Of a stretch of 64,000 nt of DNA, positions 1 to 8,533 are shown piece after piece. Position 1 is the stretch's first letter, and every line of letters starts with the position of its first letter. The notes under the pieces were generated by a model. The model saw only the letters and a program-made list of their open reading frames with translations, did not search any database and was not told the origin of the DNA. The translations under genes and the position numbers were made by a program. This DNA is from JAVBJV01 sp031555315 (GTDB lineage Bacteria; Pseudomonadota; Alphaproteobacteria; Acetobacterales; Acetobacteraceae), in contig JAVBUO010000005.1 of assembly GCA_031555315.1 (NCBI GenBank), positions 124,001-188,000 on the forward strand. Reading direction: 5' to 3'.

Positions 1-123
1 CAGCGCTACTTGATAACGCATGGCCAGTCGGAACCGACATCGATGGTGGGAACCATTCTGTCGGGCGGCGATGGTGTGAACAGCATTATCGGGCTGGGCA
101 TGAATTTGCGCCTGAAGGTCTGA
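1..123 (+). CDS. C-terminal 40 residues of an unidentified protein (5' truncated by window edge)
   Basis: Frame 1 is open from the first base to a TGA at 121-123 and gives 40 residues ending GLGMNLRLKV. The alternation of small, polar and hydrophobic residues (IIGLGMNLRLKV) would fit the last strand of an outer-membrane beta-barrel, but the C-terminal residue is Val rather than the usual aromatic one, and too little is visible to name a family. The gap to the next gene is about 100 bases with no clear terminator. Confidence 0.45.
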   Translation, partial: QRYLITHGQSEPTSMVGTILSGGDGVNSIIGLGMNLRLKV

Positions 124-220
124 GAATCCCGGTCACCCCCGATTCTACCGTACGTCTCAACAGAGTTGACGTCATCTTCCATTTGCTTTGTGATCCGTGC
201 AAAGACGTGGAGGAACATTC

Positions 221-1390
221 GTGCAGAGCGCACTCGAGATTCATGCGCCGCGGCTTATACGGGTCGGCGGCGGCTGCGTTGCCGATATCGGCAGTATTCT
301 CGGCCAGTTCGGTCTGTCGCGCCCGCTGGTGGTCAGCGATCCGTTCCTGGTGGCGTCCGGCATGATCGAACGCTGTCTGGAACCATTGCATCAAGCGGGG
401 ATCGAAACTGTCGTGTTCAGCGATACCGTGCCGGACCCGACCGACACGGTGGTACGTGCCGGCGTTGCCGTACTGAAGGCGGGGCAGTTCGATTGCCTGA
501 TCGGATTTGGCGGCGGATCGCCGATGGACACCGCCAAGGCGATCGCCATTCTGGCCGCAGGCGGGCAGCATCTGCGCGACTGGAAGGCGCCCGCGCTTGC
601 CAACATCCAGGCCTTGCCGCTGATCTGCGTGCCCACCACGGCAGGAACGGGCAGCGAGGTGACGCGGTTCACGGTGATCACCGACACCGAGACCGAGGAA
701 AAAATGCTGATCGCCGGGCGTGCCGCCTTGCCGCTGGCGGCGATCGTGGACTGGAAACTGGCCCGTAATCTGCCGGCGCGTACCACGGCAGATACCGGGA
801 TCGACAGCCTGACGCATGCGCTGGAAGCGTTCGTTTCACGCCGCGCCAATCCTTATTCCGATGCGCAGGCGCGCGCCGCATTGGCATTGATCGCTCCCAA
901 TCTGCGCAGCGTGTATCACGATGGCAGCAACAATAATGCGCGCGAGGCCGTGATGCTGGGGGCCACGTTGGCCGGGCTGGCGTTCTCGAACGCTTCGGTC
1001 GCGCTGGTGCATGGGATGAGCCGCCCGATCGGCGCGCATTTCCATGTGCCGCACGGCCTGTCCAATGCGATGTTGTTGCCGACCGTGACACGGTTTTCAT
1101 TGCAGCTGGCGTTGCCGCGTTATGCCGAAGCGGCGCGCATCATGGGTGTGGCGCAACTCACGGACAGCGACAGTGTTGCCGGCGCTGCGCTGCTGGCCGA
1201 ATTGCAGGCGCTGAATGTCGACCTCGAAGTGCCGCGCTTGCGCGGATGGGGGATATCTCCGTCGAAATGGGACGGCCTGCTCGAGACGATGGCCGAACAG
1301 GCGCTGGCGTCGGGTTCTCCGGCCAACAATCCGCGTATTCCGGACAAGGCCGAGATCGTGGCGTTATACCGTGAAGCCTGGGCGGCATAG
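221..1390 (+). CDS. Iron-containing alcohol dehydrogenase (group III), 389 aa
   Basis: This is a cytoplasmic NAD(P)-dependent, metal-dependent alcohol dehydrogenase of the Fe-ADH (type III) family, predicted to interconvert an alcohol and an aldehyde or ketone. The dinucleotide-binding loop GGGSPMDTAK lies near residues 97-106 and the motif PTTAGTGSE near 138-146. The metal-site histidines are in HGMSRPIGAHFHVPHG around 263-278, and the acidic ligand is in DTGIDSLTHALE. Length is normal for the family. A GTG start at 221 is preferred over the GTG at 197 because GGAGGA sits seven bases before it. The true substrate cannot be read from sequence. It converges on a Bug-receptor gene, with a perfect hairpin between them. 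Confidence 0.88.
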   Translation: MQSALEIHAPRLIRVGGGCVADIGSILGQFGLSRPLVVSDPFLVASGMIERCLEPLHQAGIETVVFSDTVPDPTDTVVRAGVAVLKAGQFDCLIGFGGGSPMDTAKAIAILAAGGQHLRDWKAPALANIQALPLICVPTTAGTGSEVTRFTVITDTETEEKMLIAGRAALPLAAIVDWKLARNLPARTTADTGIDSLTHALEAFVSRRANPYSDAQARAALALIAPNLRSVYHDGSNNNAREAVMLGATLAGLAFSNASVALVHGMSRPIGAHFHVPHGLSNAMLLPTVTRFSLQLALPRYAEAARIMGVAQLTDSDSVAGAALLAELQALNVDLEVPRLRGWGISPSKWDGLLETMAEQALASGSPANNPRIPDKAEIVALYREAWAA

Positions 1391-1430
1391 CCGCAAAGAA
1401 TCCAGAGCCCTTGTTTGCTGCGCCTCTTCA

Positions 1431-1458
1431 CGCGATCGGGCGGTTTCACCCGATCGCG
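1431..1458 (+). terminator. Perfect 10-bp hairpin between convergent genes
   Basis: The arms cgcgatcggg (1431-1440) and cccgatcgcg (1449-1458) pair perfectly around an 8-base loop. The hairpin lies between the dehydrogenase stop and the stop of the opposing gene, so it could end either transcript. The following sequence (cctgttct) is only a weak U-tract, so terminator function is inferred. Confidence 0.5.
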
Positions 1459-1465
1459 CCCTGTT

Positions 1466-2416
1466 CTAGCTGGCGGTGCTGGCCACCGCCCAACGCTGTT
1501 CGGCCCACAGGCGCGCGATCTGCGTGCGTTCCGCCTCGAGCTGGGATTTCCAGACGTCGCCGGGGATGAAGCTGGGAATAAAGCTGGCGGTGGCGGCCTG
1601 CCCCTGAAATTCGGGATCCTGCACGACCGCGGTCAGGGCGGCGGCCAGTTCGGCGGCTTTCTGCTCCGGCAACGCCGCTGGCGCTGCCAGGCCGCGATGA
1701 ATCCACGCGGACAGAGGAATACCCTGAGCGATCAGCGTCGGCCAGTCGGGGAAGTCGGTCTCGCTCAGGGATGTCTGGCCGATCATGCTCAGCTTTTCAT
1801 CGCGGATGAAAGGAACGGCGTCTCCCAATAGCAAAATGGCCGCAGTGGTGTCCTTGTTTTCGACAGCGCAGCGGGCTGCCGTGCGCGACGGGAAAGCGAG
1901 CAGTTCCGCGCGCGGCAGGAATTTCTGCAACTGCAACCCCATCAGATAAGGGGGCGTACCCGGCGCCGTCGTAGCGATGGTGATATGGCCGCGCTCGGCG
2001 GCGAACGTGTTGGCGATTGTCGTCGTGTCGTCGCCGGGTGTGGTGATCAGCGCCAGCGTTTCTCTGGAAACCGCTCCCAACAGCCGTAGACGGTCGATCA
2101 ATGTCGGATCGTTCTGGTCCACCATGCGGGCGGGCAGGGTGGGGGTGGAGACCCAGCCCAGCACGCTGGCGTCGGCGGGAGCGGCGGCCAGACGGTGATA
2201 GGCGAGGGTTCCGGCGCCGCCGGGGACATTCATCACCCGCACGCGCCGGCGTGGCAGATAGCGTTCGAGAAATGGTGCAAAGGCGCGGGCGGCCTGATCG
2301 GCGGGCGAACCGGACAGGCTGCCGACGATCAGCTTTATTTCGCGTTGCGGTAGAGGGTCCGCCGCCGCCGCCGATATCATGGGAAGTGCCAGGAGAAGGG
2401 AGCGGCGGCGGATCAT
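1466..2416 (-). CDS. Bug-family (TctC-type) tricarboxylate-transporter substrate receptor, 316 aa
   Basis: This is a periplasmic solute receptor of the Bug/TctC family, which binds carboxylates or small organic molecules for tripartite tricarboxylate transporters. The N-terminus MIRRRSLLLALPMISAAAADP is a signal peptide with a run of arginines. The mature start REIKLIVGSLSGSPADQAAR matches the family's first strand and ligand loop, although the usual PxxPGGxxD loop is altered here (GSLSGSPAD). No TctA or TctB membrane subunits lie nearby, so it is an orphan receptor, as is common for this family. Its ATG overlaps the secF stop by one base (TGATG), which suggests translational coupling; that pairing is probably incidental to function. 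The ligand is unknown. Confidence 0.8.
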   Translation of the reverse strand: MIRRRSLLLALPMISAAAADPLPQREIKLIVGSLSGSPADQAARAFAPFLERYLPRRRVRVMNVPGGAGTLAYHRLAAAPADASVLGWVSTPTLPARMVDQNDPTLIDRLRLLGAVSRETLALITTPGDDTTTIANTFAAERGHITIATTAPGTPPYLMGLQLQKFLPRAELLAFPSRTAARCAVENKDTTAAILLLGDAVPFIRDEKLSMIGQTSLSETDFPDWPTLIAQGIPLSAWIHRGLAAPAALPEQKAAELAAALTAVVQDPEFQGQAATASFIPSFIPGDVWKSQLEAERTQIARLWAEQRWAVASTAS

Positions 2417-3360
2417 CAGGAGGTGACGCTTTCACCCGGGGCGCGTTCGGGATTTCGCCTCAAACGGTGCTCGCCCAGGAACAGAAGGATCGGCGCGGCG
2501 ATGAAGATCGAGCTCGATGTGCCGATCAGCAGGCCGAACAGCATGACGATGCTGAATTCGCGCAGCGCCTCGCCGCCGAACAGCACCAGCGGCATGACCG
2601 ACAGGAAGATGGTCAGCGATGTGCCGATGGTGCGGTTCAGGGTCTCGTTGATCGACAGGTCGATCAACGCGCGCAGCGGCATCGATTTATACTTGCGCAG
2701 ATTTTCGCGCACCCGGTCGTAGACGACGACCTTGTCGTTGATGGAAAAGCCCATCACGGTCAGGATCGCGGCCACCGAGGTCAGGTTGAACGGCAACTGC
2801 GTGATGACGTAAAAGCCGATCAGCTTGGTCACGTCGAGCGCCAGCGTCACCACGGCGCCGACCCCGAACTGCCATTCGAACCGGAACCAGATGTAGATCA
2901 GCATCGCCAGCATGGCGAGGCCGAGCGCCATCATCCCGTCGTGGTACAGCTCGGCGCTGACCGACGCCCCTACGGATTCCGTGCGGGTGATGCGGATCCC
3001 CGGCACCGCGGTTTCCAGTGCCACGCGCACCCTGGTCACCGCTTGCTGCTGTGCGGATTCCTCGCCTTCCTGGCGGGGCAGGCGGATCATCACGTCCTGC
3101 GGGCTGCCGAATTCCTGCAGCGTGGCGAGGCCGACGTTCTGCTGCGCGACGACGGCGCGCAACTGGCCGAAGTCCGCCGGTTCGGGGGTGCGGACCTGCA
3201 CCTGGATGCCGCCGGAGAAATCGATGCCGAAATGCAGCCCCGGATGCAGGAACAGGATGATCGATGCGATACTCAGGAACGCCGACGTCAGGATGCCGGC
3301 GAACCGGCCGCGCATGAACGGGATCTTGGTATTGTCGGGGACGAGACGAATGAAAGCCAT
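2416..3360 (-). CDS. secF: Protein translocase subunit SecF, 314 aa
   Basis: SecF is an inner-membrane partner of SecD that uses the proton-motive force to help pull preproteins out of the SecYEG channel. Visible hallmarks are a first transmembrane segment followed by HFGIDFSGGIQVQVRT (the family's G-I-D-F-x-G-G signature near residues 45-51). A periplasmic domain follows, then five further hydrophobic segments, with GFSINDKVVVYDRVREN in the conserved fourth-segment region. Length is typical. A strong ribosome-binding site (aaggagga) precedes the ATG. It starts 14 bases after secD ends, so the two form one operon. Confidence 0.96.
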   Translation of the reverse strand: MAFIRLVPDNTKIPFMRGRFAGILTSAFLSIASIILFLHPGLHFGIDFSGGIQVQVRTPEPADFGQLRAVVAQQNVGLATLQEFGSPQDVMIRLPRQEGEESAQQQAVTRVRVALETAVPGIRITRTESVGASVSAELYHDGMMALGLAMLAMLIYIWFRFEWQFGVGAVVTLALDVTKLIGFYVITQLPFNLTSVAAILTVMGFSINDKVVVYDRVRENLRKYKSMPLRALIDLSINETLNRTIGTSLTIFLSVMPLVLFGGEALREFSIVMLFGLLIGTSSSIFIAAPILLFLGEHRLRRNPERAPGESVTS

Positions 3361-3374
3361 GGCGGCGCTCCTCC

Positions 3375-4964
3375 TTAAACCGGCAGCGCGGCCGGACGGG
3401 TCCGGCGGTACCAGGTGGCAATCATCAGACGCACCACGACCAGCGAGGTGAACATCGAAACGAGGATCCCAAGGGTAACGGTCACCGAAAATCCGCGGAT
3501 CGGACCGGTCCCGAAGACGTACAGAATGGCCATCTTGATCAGTGACGTCAGGTTACTGTCCAAAATGGTCGAGAAGGCGCGGTTATAACCGGTCTCCAGC
3601 GCCGATAACGGCGTGCGGCCGCGTTGCACTTCCTCGCGCACGCGTTCGTTGATCAGGATGTTGGCGTCGACCGACATCCCTACGGTCAGCAGCAGACCGG
3701 CGATCCCCGGCAGCGTCAGCGTGGCTTGCAACACCGACAGGCCGCCCAGGGCGATCACCAGATTGAGGATCACGGCGCCAGACGCATAGACGCCGAAACG
3801 GCCGTAGACGATCGACATATAGGCGCAGACCAGCACCAGCCCGAGCAGGATGGCGATCAGCCCGGAACGGATGGCGTCGGCGCCCAGATCCGGCCCGATC
3901 GAGCGTTCCTCGACCACGCTGAGCGGCGCGGGCAGGGCGCCGGCGCGCAGCAGCACGGCCAGATCGTTGGCGGTCTGGGCGTTGAACGATCCGCTGATCT
4001 GTCCGCGCCCGCCGGTGATCGGCTCGTTGATCACCGGCGCGCTGAGCACCTTGTTGTCCAGCACGATCGCGAACGGGCGGCCGACATTGTTGCGGCTAAC
4101 CTCGGCAAAGCGGCGGGTACCGATGCTATCGAAGGTGAAGTTCACCACCCATTGGCTGGTCTGCGGGTTCTGGCCGGCGCGCGCGTCGGTCAGATTGGCG
4201 CCATCCACCTCGACACGGCGGCGAACCGGATAGACGACATCGGCACCGTCCGACCGCTCGCCGTGCAGAAAGTCCACGCCCGGCGGCGGCGGGCCATTGA
4301 TATCGGCGTTTTCGTCCAGCAGGCGAAAGGTCATGCGGGCGGTCTGGCCCAGCAGTTCCTTGATCCGGTTGGGGTCCTCGACACCGGGCAACTGCACCAG
4401 AATGCGGTTCGATCCCTGCCGGGCGATCACCGGCTCGCTCACCCCCGATCCGTCGATACGCCGGCGCACGATCTCGATCGACTGCTGCACGGCGTTGGTT
4501 GCCTTGTCGCGCAGCCCCACTTCCGACAGGGTGAGCGTGACCTGCCCATCGTCAATGGCGATGTCGAGGTCGGGCAGGCTGCTGCCCATGCCGGTGCTGA
4601 TCGGGTTGGCCAGTTCGCGCAGCGCGGTATTGGCGGCATCGGCCTGCGACGGGTCGCGTAGACGCAGCGACACGCGCCGCTGGGCGGGCTGGGCGGTCAG
4701 GTTCTGATAACCGATATTGGCGCGGCGCAGATTGGTGCGCACCGCGTCGGCCAGACTTTCCAGCCGCTCCTTAACGACGGCGTCCATATCCACTTCCAGC
4801 AGCAGATAGGATCCGCCCTTCAGATCGAGGCCCAGATGTACCTGCCGCCACGGCATCCAGGATGGCACGGAGCTGGCCGGGAACAGGTTGGGCACGGCCA
4901 GGATGACTCCCAGCAGGCAGATCCCGGTGATGATGGTCGCTTTCAGGCGGCTGAAATACAGCAT
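3375..4964 (-). CDS. secD: Protein translocase subunit SecD, 529 aa
   Basis: SecD forms the SecDF complex, a proton-driven accessory of the Sec translocon in the inner membrane. The N-terminal membrane anchor is followed by LGLDLKGGSYLLLEVD (near 44-59), the family signature. A large periplasmic region follows, then six membrane segments including GMSVDANILINERVREE, the conserved fourth-segment motif with its proton-pathway Asp. Length is close to other alphaproteobacterial SecD proteins. It is first in the secD-secF-Bug-receptor unit. The small subunit gene yajC, often just upstream, is absent; a divergent oxidoreductase gene lies there instead. Confidence 0.96.
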   Translation of the reverse strand: MLYFSRLKATIITGICLLGVILAVPNLFPASSVPSWMPWRQVHLGLDLKGGSYLLLEVDMDAVVKERLESLADAVRTNLRRANIGYQNLTAQPAQRRVSLRLRDPSQADAANTALRELANPISTGMGSSLPDLDIAIDDGQVTLTLSEVGLRDKATNAVQQSIEIVRRRIDGSGVSEPVIARQGSNRILVQLPGVEDPNRIKELLGQTARMTFRLLDENADINGPPPPGVDFLHGERSDGADVVYPVRRRVEVDGANLTDARAGQNPQTSQWVVNFTFDSIGTRRFAEVSRNNVGRPFAIVLDNKVLSAPVINEPITGGRGQISGSFNAQTANDLAVLLRAGALPAPLSVVEERSIGPDLGADAIRSGLIAILLGLVLVCAYMSIVYGRFGVYASGAVILNLVIALGGLSVLQATLTLPGIAGLLLTVGMSVDANILINERVREEVQRGRTPLSALETGYNRAFSTILDSNLTSLIKMAILYVFGTGPIRGFSVTVTLGILVSMFTSLVVVRLMIATWYRRTRPAALPV

Positions 4965-5207
4965 GGCAGGCGGATGAATCCCTCAAGTCCGGACGATCGG
5001 CGCTTATGCCACCGCGCGTGGCCGGATGCTACCCGTTTTGCAGTGCGAAACAGGCCTGCGAGGGCTTTTCGGGTGGATTTTGACCGGTCTGCCGGAGAAT
5101 ACCGCTGCCCGGAGATGCAAGGCAGGCTTTTTCGGTCGTTCCGGGCGGGCGCCCTTGTCGCCGGACAGTGAGGCTGCCAGAAACGCCGCATCTGCAAGAG
5201 GTGTGTG

Positions 5208-6188
5208 ATGAAATTGCGCATTGGCGTGGCGGGAGTCGGCTATTTTGGGCGTTTTCATACGCTGAAAGCCGCCCAGAGTCCGCGGGTCGATCTGGTAGGC
5301 GTCTACGACCGTGATGCCGAGCGTGCCGCCAGCGTGGCCGCCGAGGCGGGGACCGTGCCGATGGCGCTGGGGGCGCTGATCGCGGCCTCGGATGCGGTGA
5401 TCGTCGCCGCGCCGGCCGGCGTTCATTACGACATCGCCGTGGGTGCGCTATCGGCCGGCCGCCATGTTCTGGTCGAAAAACCGATTGCCACCACGCTAGA
5501 ACAGGCCGAGGCGCTGATCCTGCTGGCCAAGGAACGCAGCCGGGTGCTGCAGATCGGCCATCTGGAACGGTTTTCGGCCGCCACGGCGGCTATTGCCGAG
5601 CAGTCCGGCCTGCCGCTGTTCATCGAGGCGACGCGCATCGCGCCGTTCAAACCGCGCGGCACCGATGTTTCGGTGGTGCTGGACGTGATGATCCACGACA
5701 TCGACCTGGTTCTGTTCCTGATGGGCAACAAGGTCGACCGTGTGGAGGCGCTGGGAGCCTCGGCACTGTCGGACCGCGACGACATGTGCGACGCGCGGCT
5801 GATGTTCAGCGACGGACGCGCCGCCACCCTGCGCGGCAGCCGGATTTCTCCGCACATCGAACGCAAGATGCGGATCTGGGGCACCAGCGGCGTGCTGAGT
5901 GTCGATTTTGCGGGCCGCGCGCTGACCGTCACCCGCCGCCAGACCGGCGACGAAGCCCAGCGCCCTGGCGCGCCGGGGTTCGGGATCGAGCGGGTGTCCT
6001 GGAAGGACCGCGACGCGCTGGAAGCACAACTGAACGCCTTCGTGGACTCGTGCCTGGACGGCGCGCCGGTAAAGGTGCCCGGCGAGGCGGGGCAGGATGC
6101 ATTGCGCGTGGCGTTGCTGCTGGAACAGGCCATGGCCGAAGGGCGCGCCCGGCTGATGGCATCGGGCGCCTTGCTAAAGCATCGTTGA
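5208..6188 (+). CDS. Gfo/Idh/MocA-family NAD(P)-dependent oxidoreductase, 326 aa
   Basis: This is a predicted soluble dehydrogenase acting on a sugar, sugar nucleotide or inositol-like substrate with NAD(P). The Rossmann N-terminus reads MKLRIGVAGVGYFGRFH with a GxGxxG-type loop. The family motif EKP (VEKPIATTLEQAE, near residue 93) carries the conserved lysine, and the second domain contains the conserved histidine in VMIHDIDLVLFL. ATG at 5208 is preferred over the GTG three bases earlier; agagg lies just upstream. It is transcribed divergently from secD across a 243-bp spacer in which I see no other gene. The substrate is not predictable from context. Confidence 0.85.
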   Translation: MKLRIGVAGVGYFGRFHTLKAAQSPRVDLVGVYDRDAERAASVAAEAGTVPMALGALIAASDAVIVAAPAGVHYDIAVGALSAGRHVLVEKPIATTLEQAEALILLAKERSRVLQIGHLERFSAATAAIAEQSGLPLFIEATRIAPFKPRGTDVSVVLDVMIHDIDLVLFLMGNKVDRVEALGASALSDRDDMCDARLMFSDGRAATLRGSRISPHIERKMRIWGTSGVLSVDFAGRALTVTRRQTGDEAQRPGAPGFGIERVSWKDRDALEAQLNAFVDSCLDGAPVKVPGEAGQDALRVALLLEQAMAEGRARLMASGALLKHR

Positions 6189-6222
6189 TGTTGCGCTTTA
6201 GTATTCCCGTGTAATATTCTGA

Positions 6223-7248
6223 TTATCCAAGAAAATCCCGCAGAAGCGGCACCAGCGGCTTGTCTGCTTCGGGCATCTTGTAGTCGCTGATCCTGTTGGG
6301 CCGCACCCAAGCGAGGGTCTGGCCTTCATGCGGGCCGACCGCCCCTTGCCAGCGGCGGCACAGATACAGCGGCATCAGCAGGTGAAAATCGTCGTAGGCA
6401 TGCGAGGCGAACGCGAACGGCGCCAGACAGACGGCCGACACGTCGATGCCCAGCTCCTCCTTCAGTTCGCGGATCAGCGTGGTCTCGGGCGTTTCCCCCG
6501 TCTGCACCTTGCCGCCGGGAAATTCCCACAGGCCGGCCATCGCCTTGCCTTCGGGGCGGCGCGCCAGCAGCACGCGGCCGTCGATGTCGATCAGCGCGCA
6601 GGCGGCGACCAGCAGCAGTGGTTTGCTATTCTCGCTCTGGGGTTGCGGTTCCGTCACCGGCAGCGAGACGCGCGCCACGTCGGTGCGTCTGGCCTGAAAC
6701 AGTTGCACGGTACGCGATTTGCCCAGCGCCAGCGATTCGTGTTCGGCCTGCCGGCCCGTATCACGAAAGCCGATCCGGCGCAGCACCGCCATCGAGGCCG
6801 GGTTGTCGAGCGCGACACGGGCGCTGAGGTAATCGATGTCCTCGAGGTTGGCCAGCGCCCAGCGCGCCAGCTTGCCGGCTGCTTCCACGGCGACGCCGTG
6901 CCCCCAGTAGCGCCGCCCGACCCAGTAGCCCAGTTCGGCGCTGCGCGTCTTGCGATCGATCTGCAGCCCCACCACGCCGACCAGATGCTCGACGCCGCCT
7001 TCATCACCGGTGATGGCCAGATGAAGGCCCGTGCCTTCGGTCAGATCCTTGTGGGTCGAGGCGATCCAGTCGTTCGCCAGCGGACGCGGATACGGAAACG
7101 GCACCCGCGCCAGATTGCGCGCGATCTCCCAGTCGTTGACCAGACGGTGCAGCGCATCCGCGTCCGCCAGGGTCAGCGGACGCAGGGTCAGACGTTCGGT
7201 GTGCAGCGGTGCGAATTCCGCCAGCGGGTTAGCTGCGATACGATCCAT
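6223..7248 (-). CDS. GNAT acetyltransferase-Nudix (MutT-type) hydrolase fusion, 341 aa
   Basis: Two enzymes are joined in one chain. Residues 10-190 form a RimJ/RimL-type GNAT N-acetyltransferase (RLTLRPLTLADADAL; GYWVGRRYWGHGVAVEA as the acetyl-CoA loop). Residues 210-341 form a Nudix hydrolase with a perfect Nudix box: G246, E252, R260-E261, E264-E265, G267-I268. The second half resembles MutT-like (8-oxo-)dGTP pyrophosphatases, so a nucleotide-pool cleaning role is likely; the acetyltransferase substrate is unknown. The start overlaps the last 20 bases of argJ, indicating co-transcription. A linker rich in Pro, Gln and Ser near 198-210 separates the domains. Confidence 0.9.
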   Translation of the reverse strand: MDRIAANPLAEFAPLHTERLTLRPLTLADADALHRLVNDWEIARNLARVPFPYPRPLANDWIASTHKDLTEGTGLHLAITGDEGGVEHLVGVVGLQIDRKTRSAELGYWVGRRYWGHGVAVEAAGKLARWALANLEDIDYLSARVALDNPASMAVLRRIGFRDTGRQAEHESLALGKSRTVQLFQARRTDVARVSLPVTEPQPQSENSKPLLLVAACALIDIDGRVLLARRPEGKAMAGLWEFPGGKVQTGETPETTLIRELKEELGIDVSAVCLAPFAFASHAYDDFHLLMPLYLCRRWQGAVGPHEGQTLAWVRPNRISDYKMPEADKPLVPLLRDFLG

Positions 7249-8461
7249 TGATGTCGATGTAGCCGTGTGTCAGGTCACAGGTCCAGGCGGTGGCTTTACC
7301 CGTTCCAAGGCCGAGGTCAACCGCGATATCGATCTCGTGTCCCTTCATATGCGCGACGACGGGCGTTTCATCGTAGCCCGGCACGACACCGCCGTTCTTC
7401 GCCATCCACACGCCGCCGACCGCGACCGACAGTTTGTCGCGGTCTGCCGGCTCGCCCGCTTTGCCGACCGCCATCACGATGCGGCCCCAGTTGGCGTCCT
7501 CGCCAGCCACGGCGGTTTTCACCAGCGGTGAATTGGCGATCGCCATCGCCACCCGCCTGGCCGACTTGGCACTGACCGCGCCGGTTACATCGATGCGGAT
7601 CAGTTTCCGCGCGCCTTCGCCATCGCGGATGACCTGCAGCGCCAGATCCTTCAGGATGTCCTGCAACTGGGCGCGGAAATCCTTCAGCATCGCGCCGCCC
7701 TCGGCCGGCACGCGCGGGTGTTTGGCCGCACCGGTCGCGAACAGCAGCACGGTGTCCGAGGTCGAGGTGTCGCTGTCCACCGTGGTGCAGTTGAACGTGG
7801 TCTCGACGCCCTTCGACAGCATCGCCTGTAGCGCGGGGGCGGGGATCTTTGCGTCGGTGAAGATGAAGCACAGCATGGTCGCCATGTCGGGCGCGATCAT
7901 GCCGCTGCCTTTGACGATGCCGCTGATGGTAACGGTGGCGTCGCCGATCTTCGCGGTGCGCACGGCGCCCTTCGGGAAGGTGTCGGTGGTCATGATGCCG
8001 CGCGCCGCGTCGGCCCAGGCGGTGTCGGTCAGCGTGCTGTGCAGATCGGGCAGGGCGGCGGTCAGCCGCTCGTCGGGCAGCACTTCGCCGATCACGCCGG
8101 TCGAGGCCAGGAACACTTCCTTCGGTTTGCAGCCGACCAGCTTCGCCGCCGCCTCGGCCGAGCGTTTCGCCGCATTGGCACCCGCCTTGCCGGTGAACAC
8201 GTTGGAGTTGCCTGCGTTGACGACCAATGCGCGCGCCTTGCCGCCCTTCAGCGCGGCACGATCCCAGTCCACGGGCGCGCCGGGGCATTTGTTGCGCGTA
8301 AACACGCCGGCCACGGTGGTGCCGGGCACGAATTCGGCCATCACCAGATCGGTTCGTCCCTTGTAACGGATGCCCGCCTCCGTCGCGCCCAGACGCACGC
8401 CGGCGATCGACGGGAATTCGGGCAGGGAAACGGCGAGGGGAGAGGTCGGGATCTTGGCCAT
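7229..8461 (-). CDS. argJ: Bifunctional glutamate N-acetyltransferase / amino-acid acetyltransferase ArgJ, 410 aa
   Basis: ArgJ transfers the acetyl group from N-acetylornithine to glutamate (the cyclic arginine pathway) and, in bifunctional forms, also acetylates glutamate from acetyl-CoA. The proenzyme cleaves itself into alpha and beta chains. The cleavage motif is visible as KGSGMIAPDMATML, with Thr195 as the new N-terminal nucleophile. Other conserved stretches are VNAGNSNVFTG and the oxyanion-region STGVIGE. Length is typical. It sits downstream of the parvulin isomerase gene and overlaps the GNAT-Nudix gene, an arrangement familiar in alphaproteobacteria near secA. Confidence 0.96.
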   Translation of the reverse strand: MAKIPTSPLAVSLPEFPSIAGVRLGATEAGIRYKGRTDLVMAEFVPGTTVAGVFTRNKCPGAPVDWDRAALKGGKARALVVNAGNSNVFTGKAGANAAKRSAEAAAKLVGCKPKEVFLASTGVIGEVLPDERLTAALPDLHSTLTDTAWADAARGIMTTDTFPKGAVRTAKIGDATVTISGIVKGSGMIAPDMATMLCFIFTDAKIPAPALQAMLSKGVETTFNCTTVDSDTSTSDTVLLFATGAAKHPRVPAEGGAMLKDFRAQLQDILKDLALQVIRDGEGARKLIRIDVTGAVSAKSARRVAMAIANSPLVKTAVAGEDANWGRIVMAVGKAGEPADRDKLSVAVGGVWMAKNGGVVPGYDETPVVAHMKGHEIDIAVDLGLGTGKATAWTCDLTHGYIDINGSYRS

Positions 8462-8533
8462 GGCGGCAATGCCTGTCGGAGGTGGGTTGAGATGGAAAGG
8501 CCGGCCCGCGGATGGTGGCGGGCCGAGGGAAGG

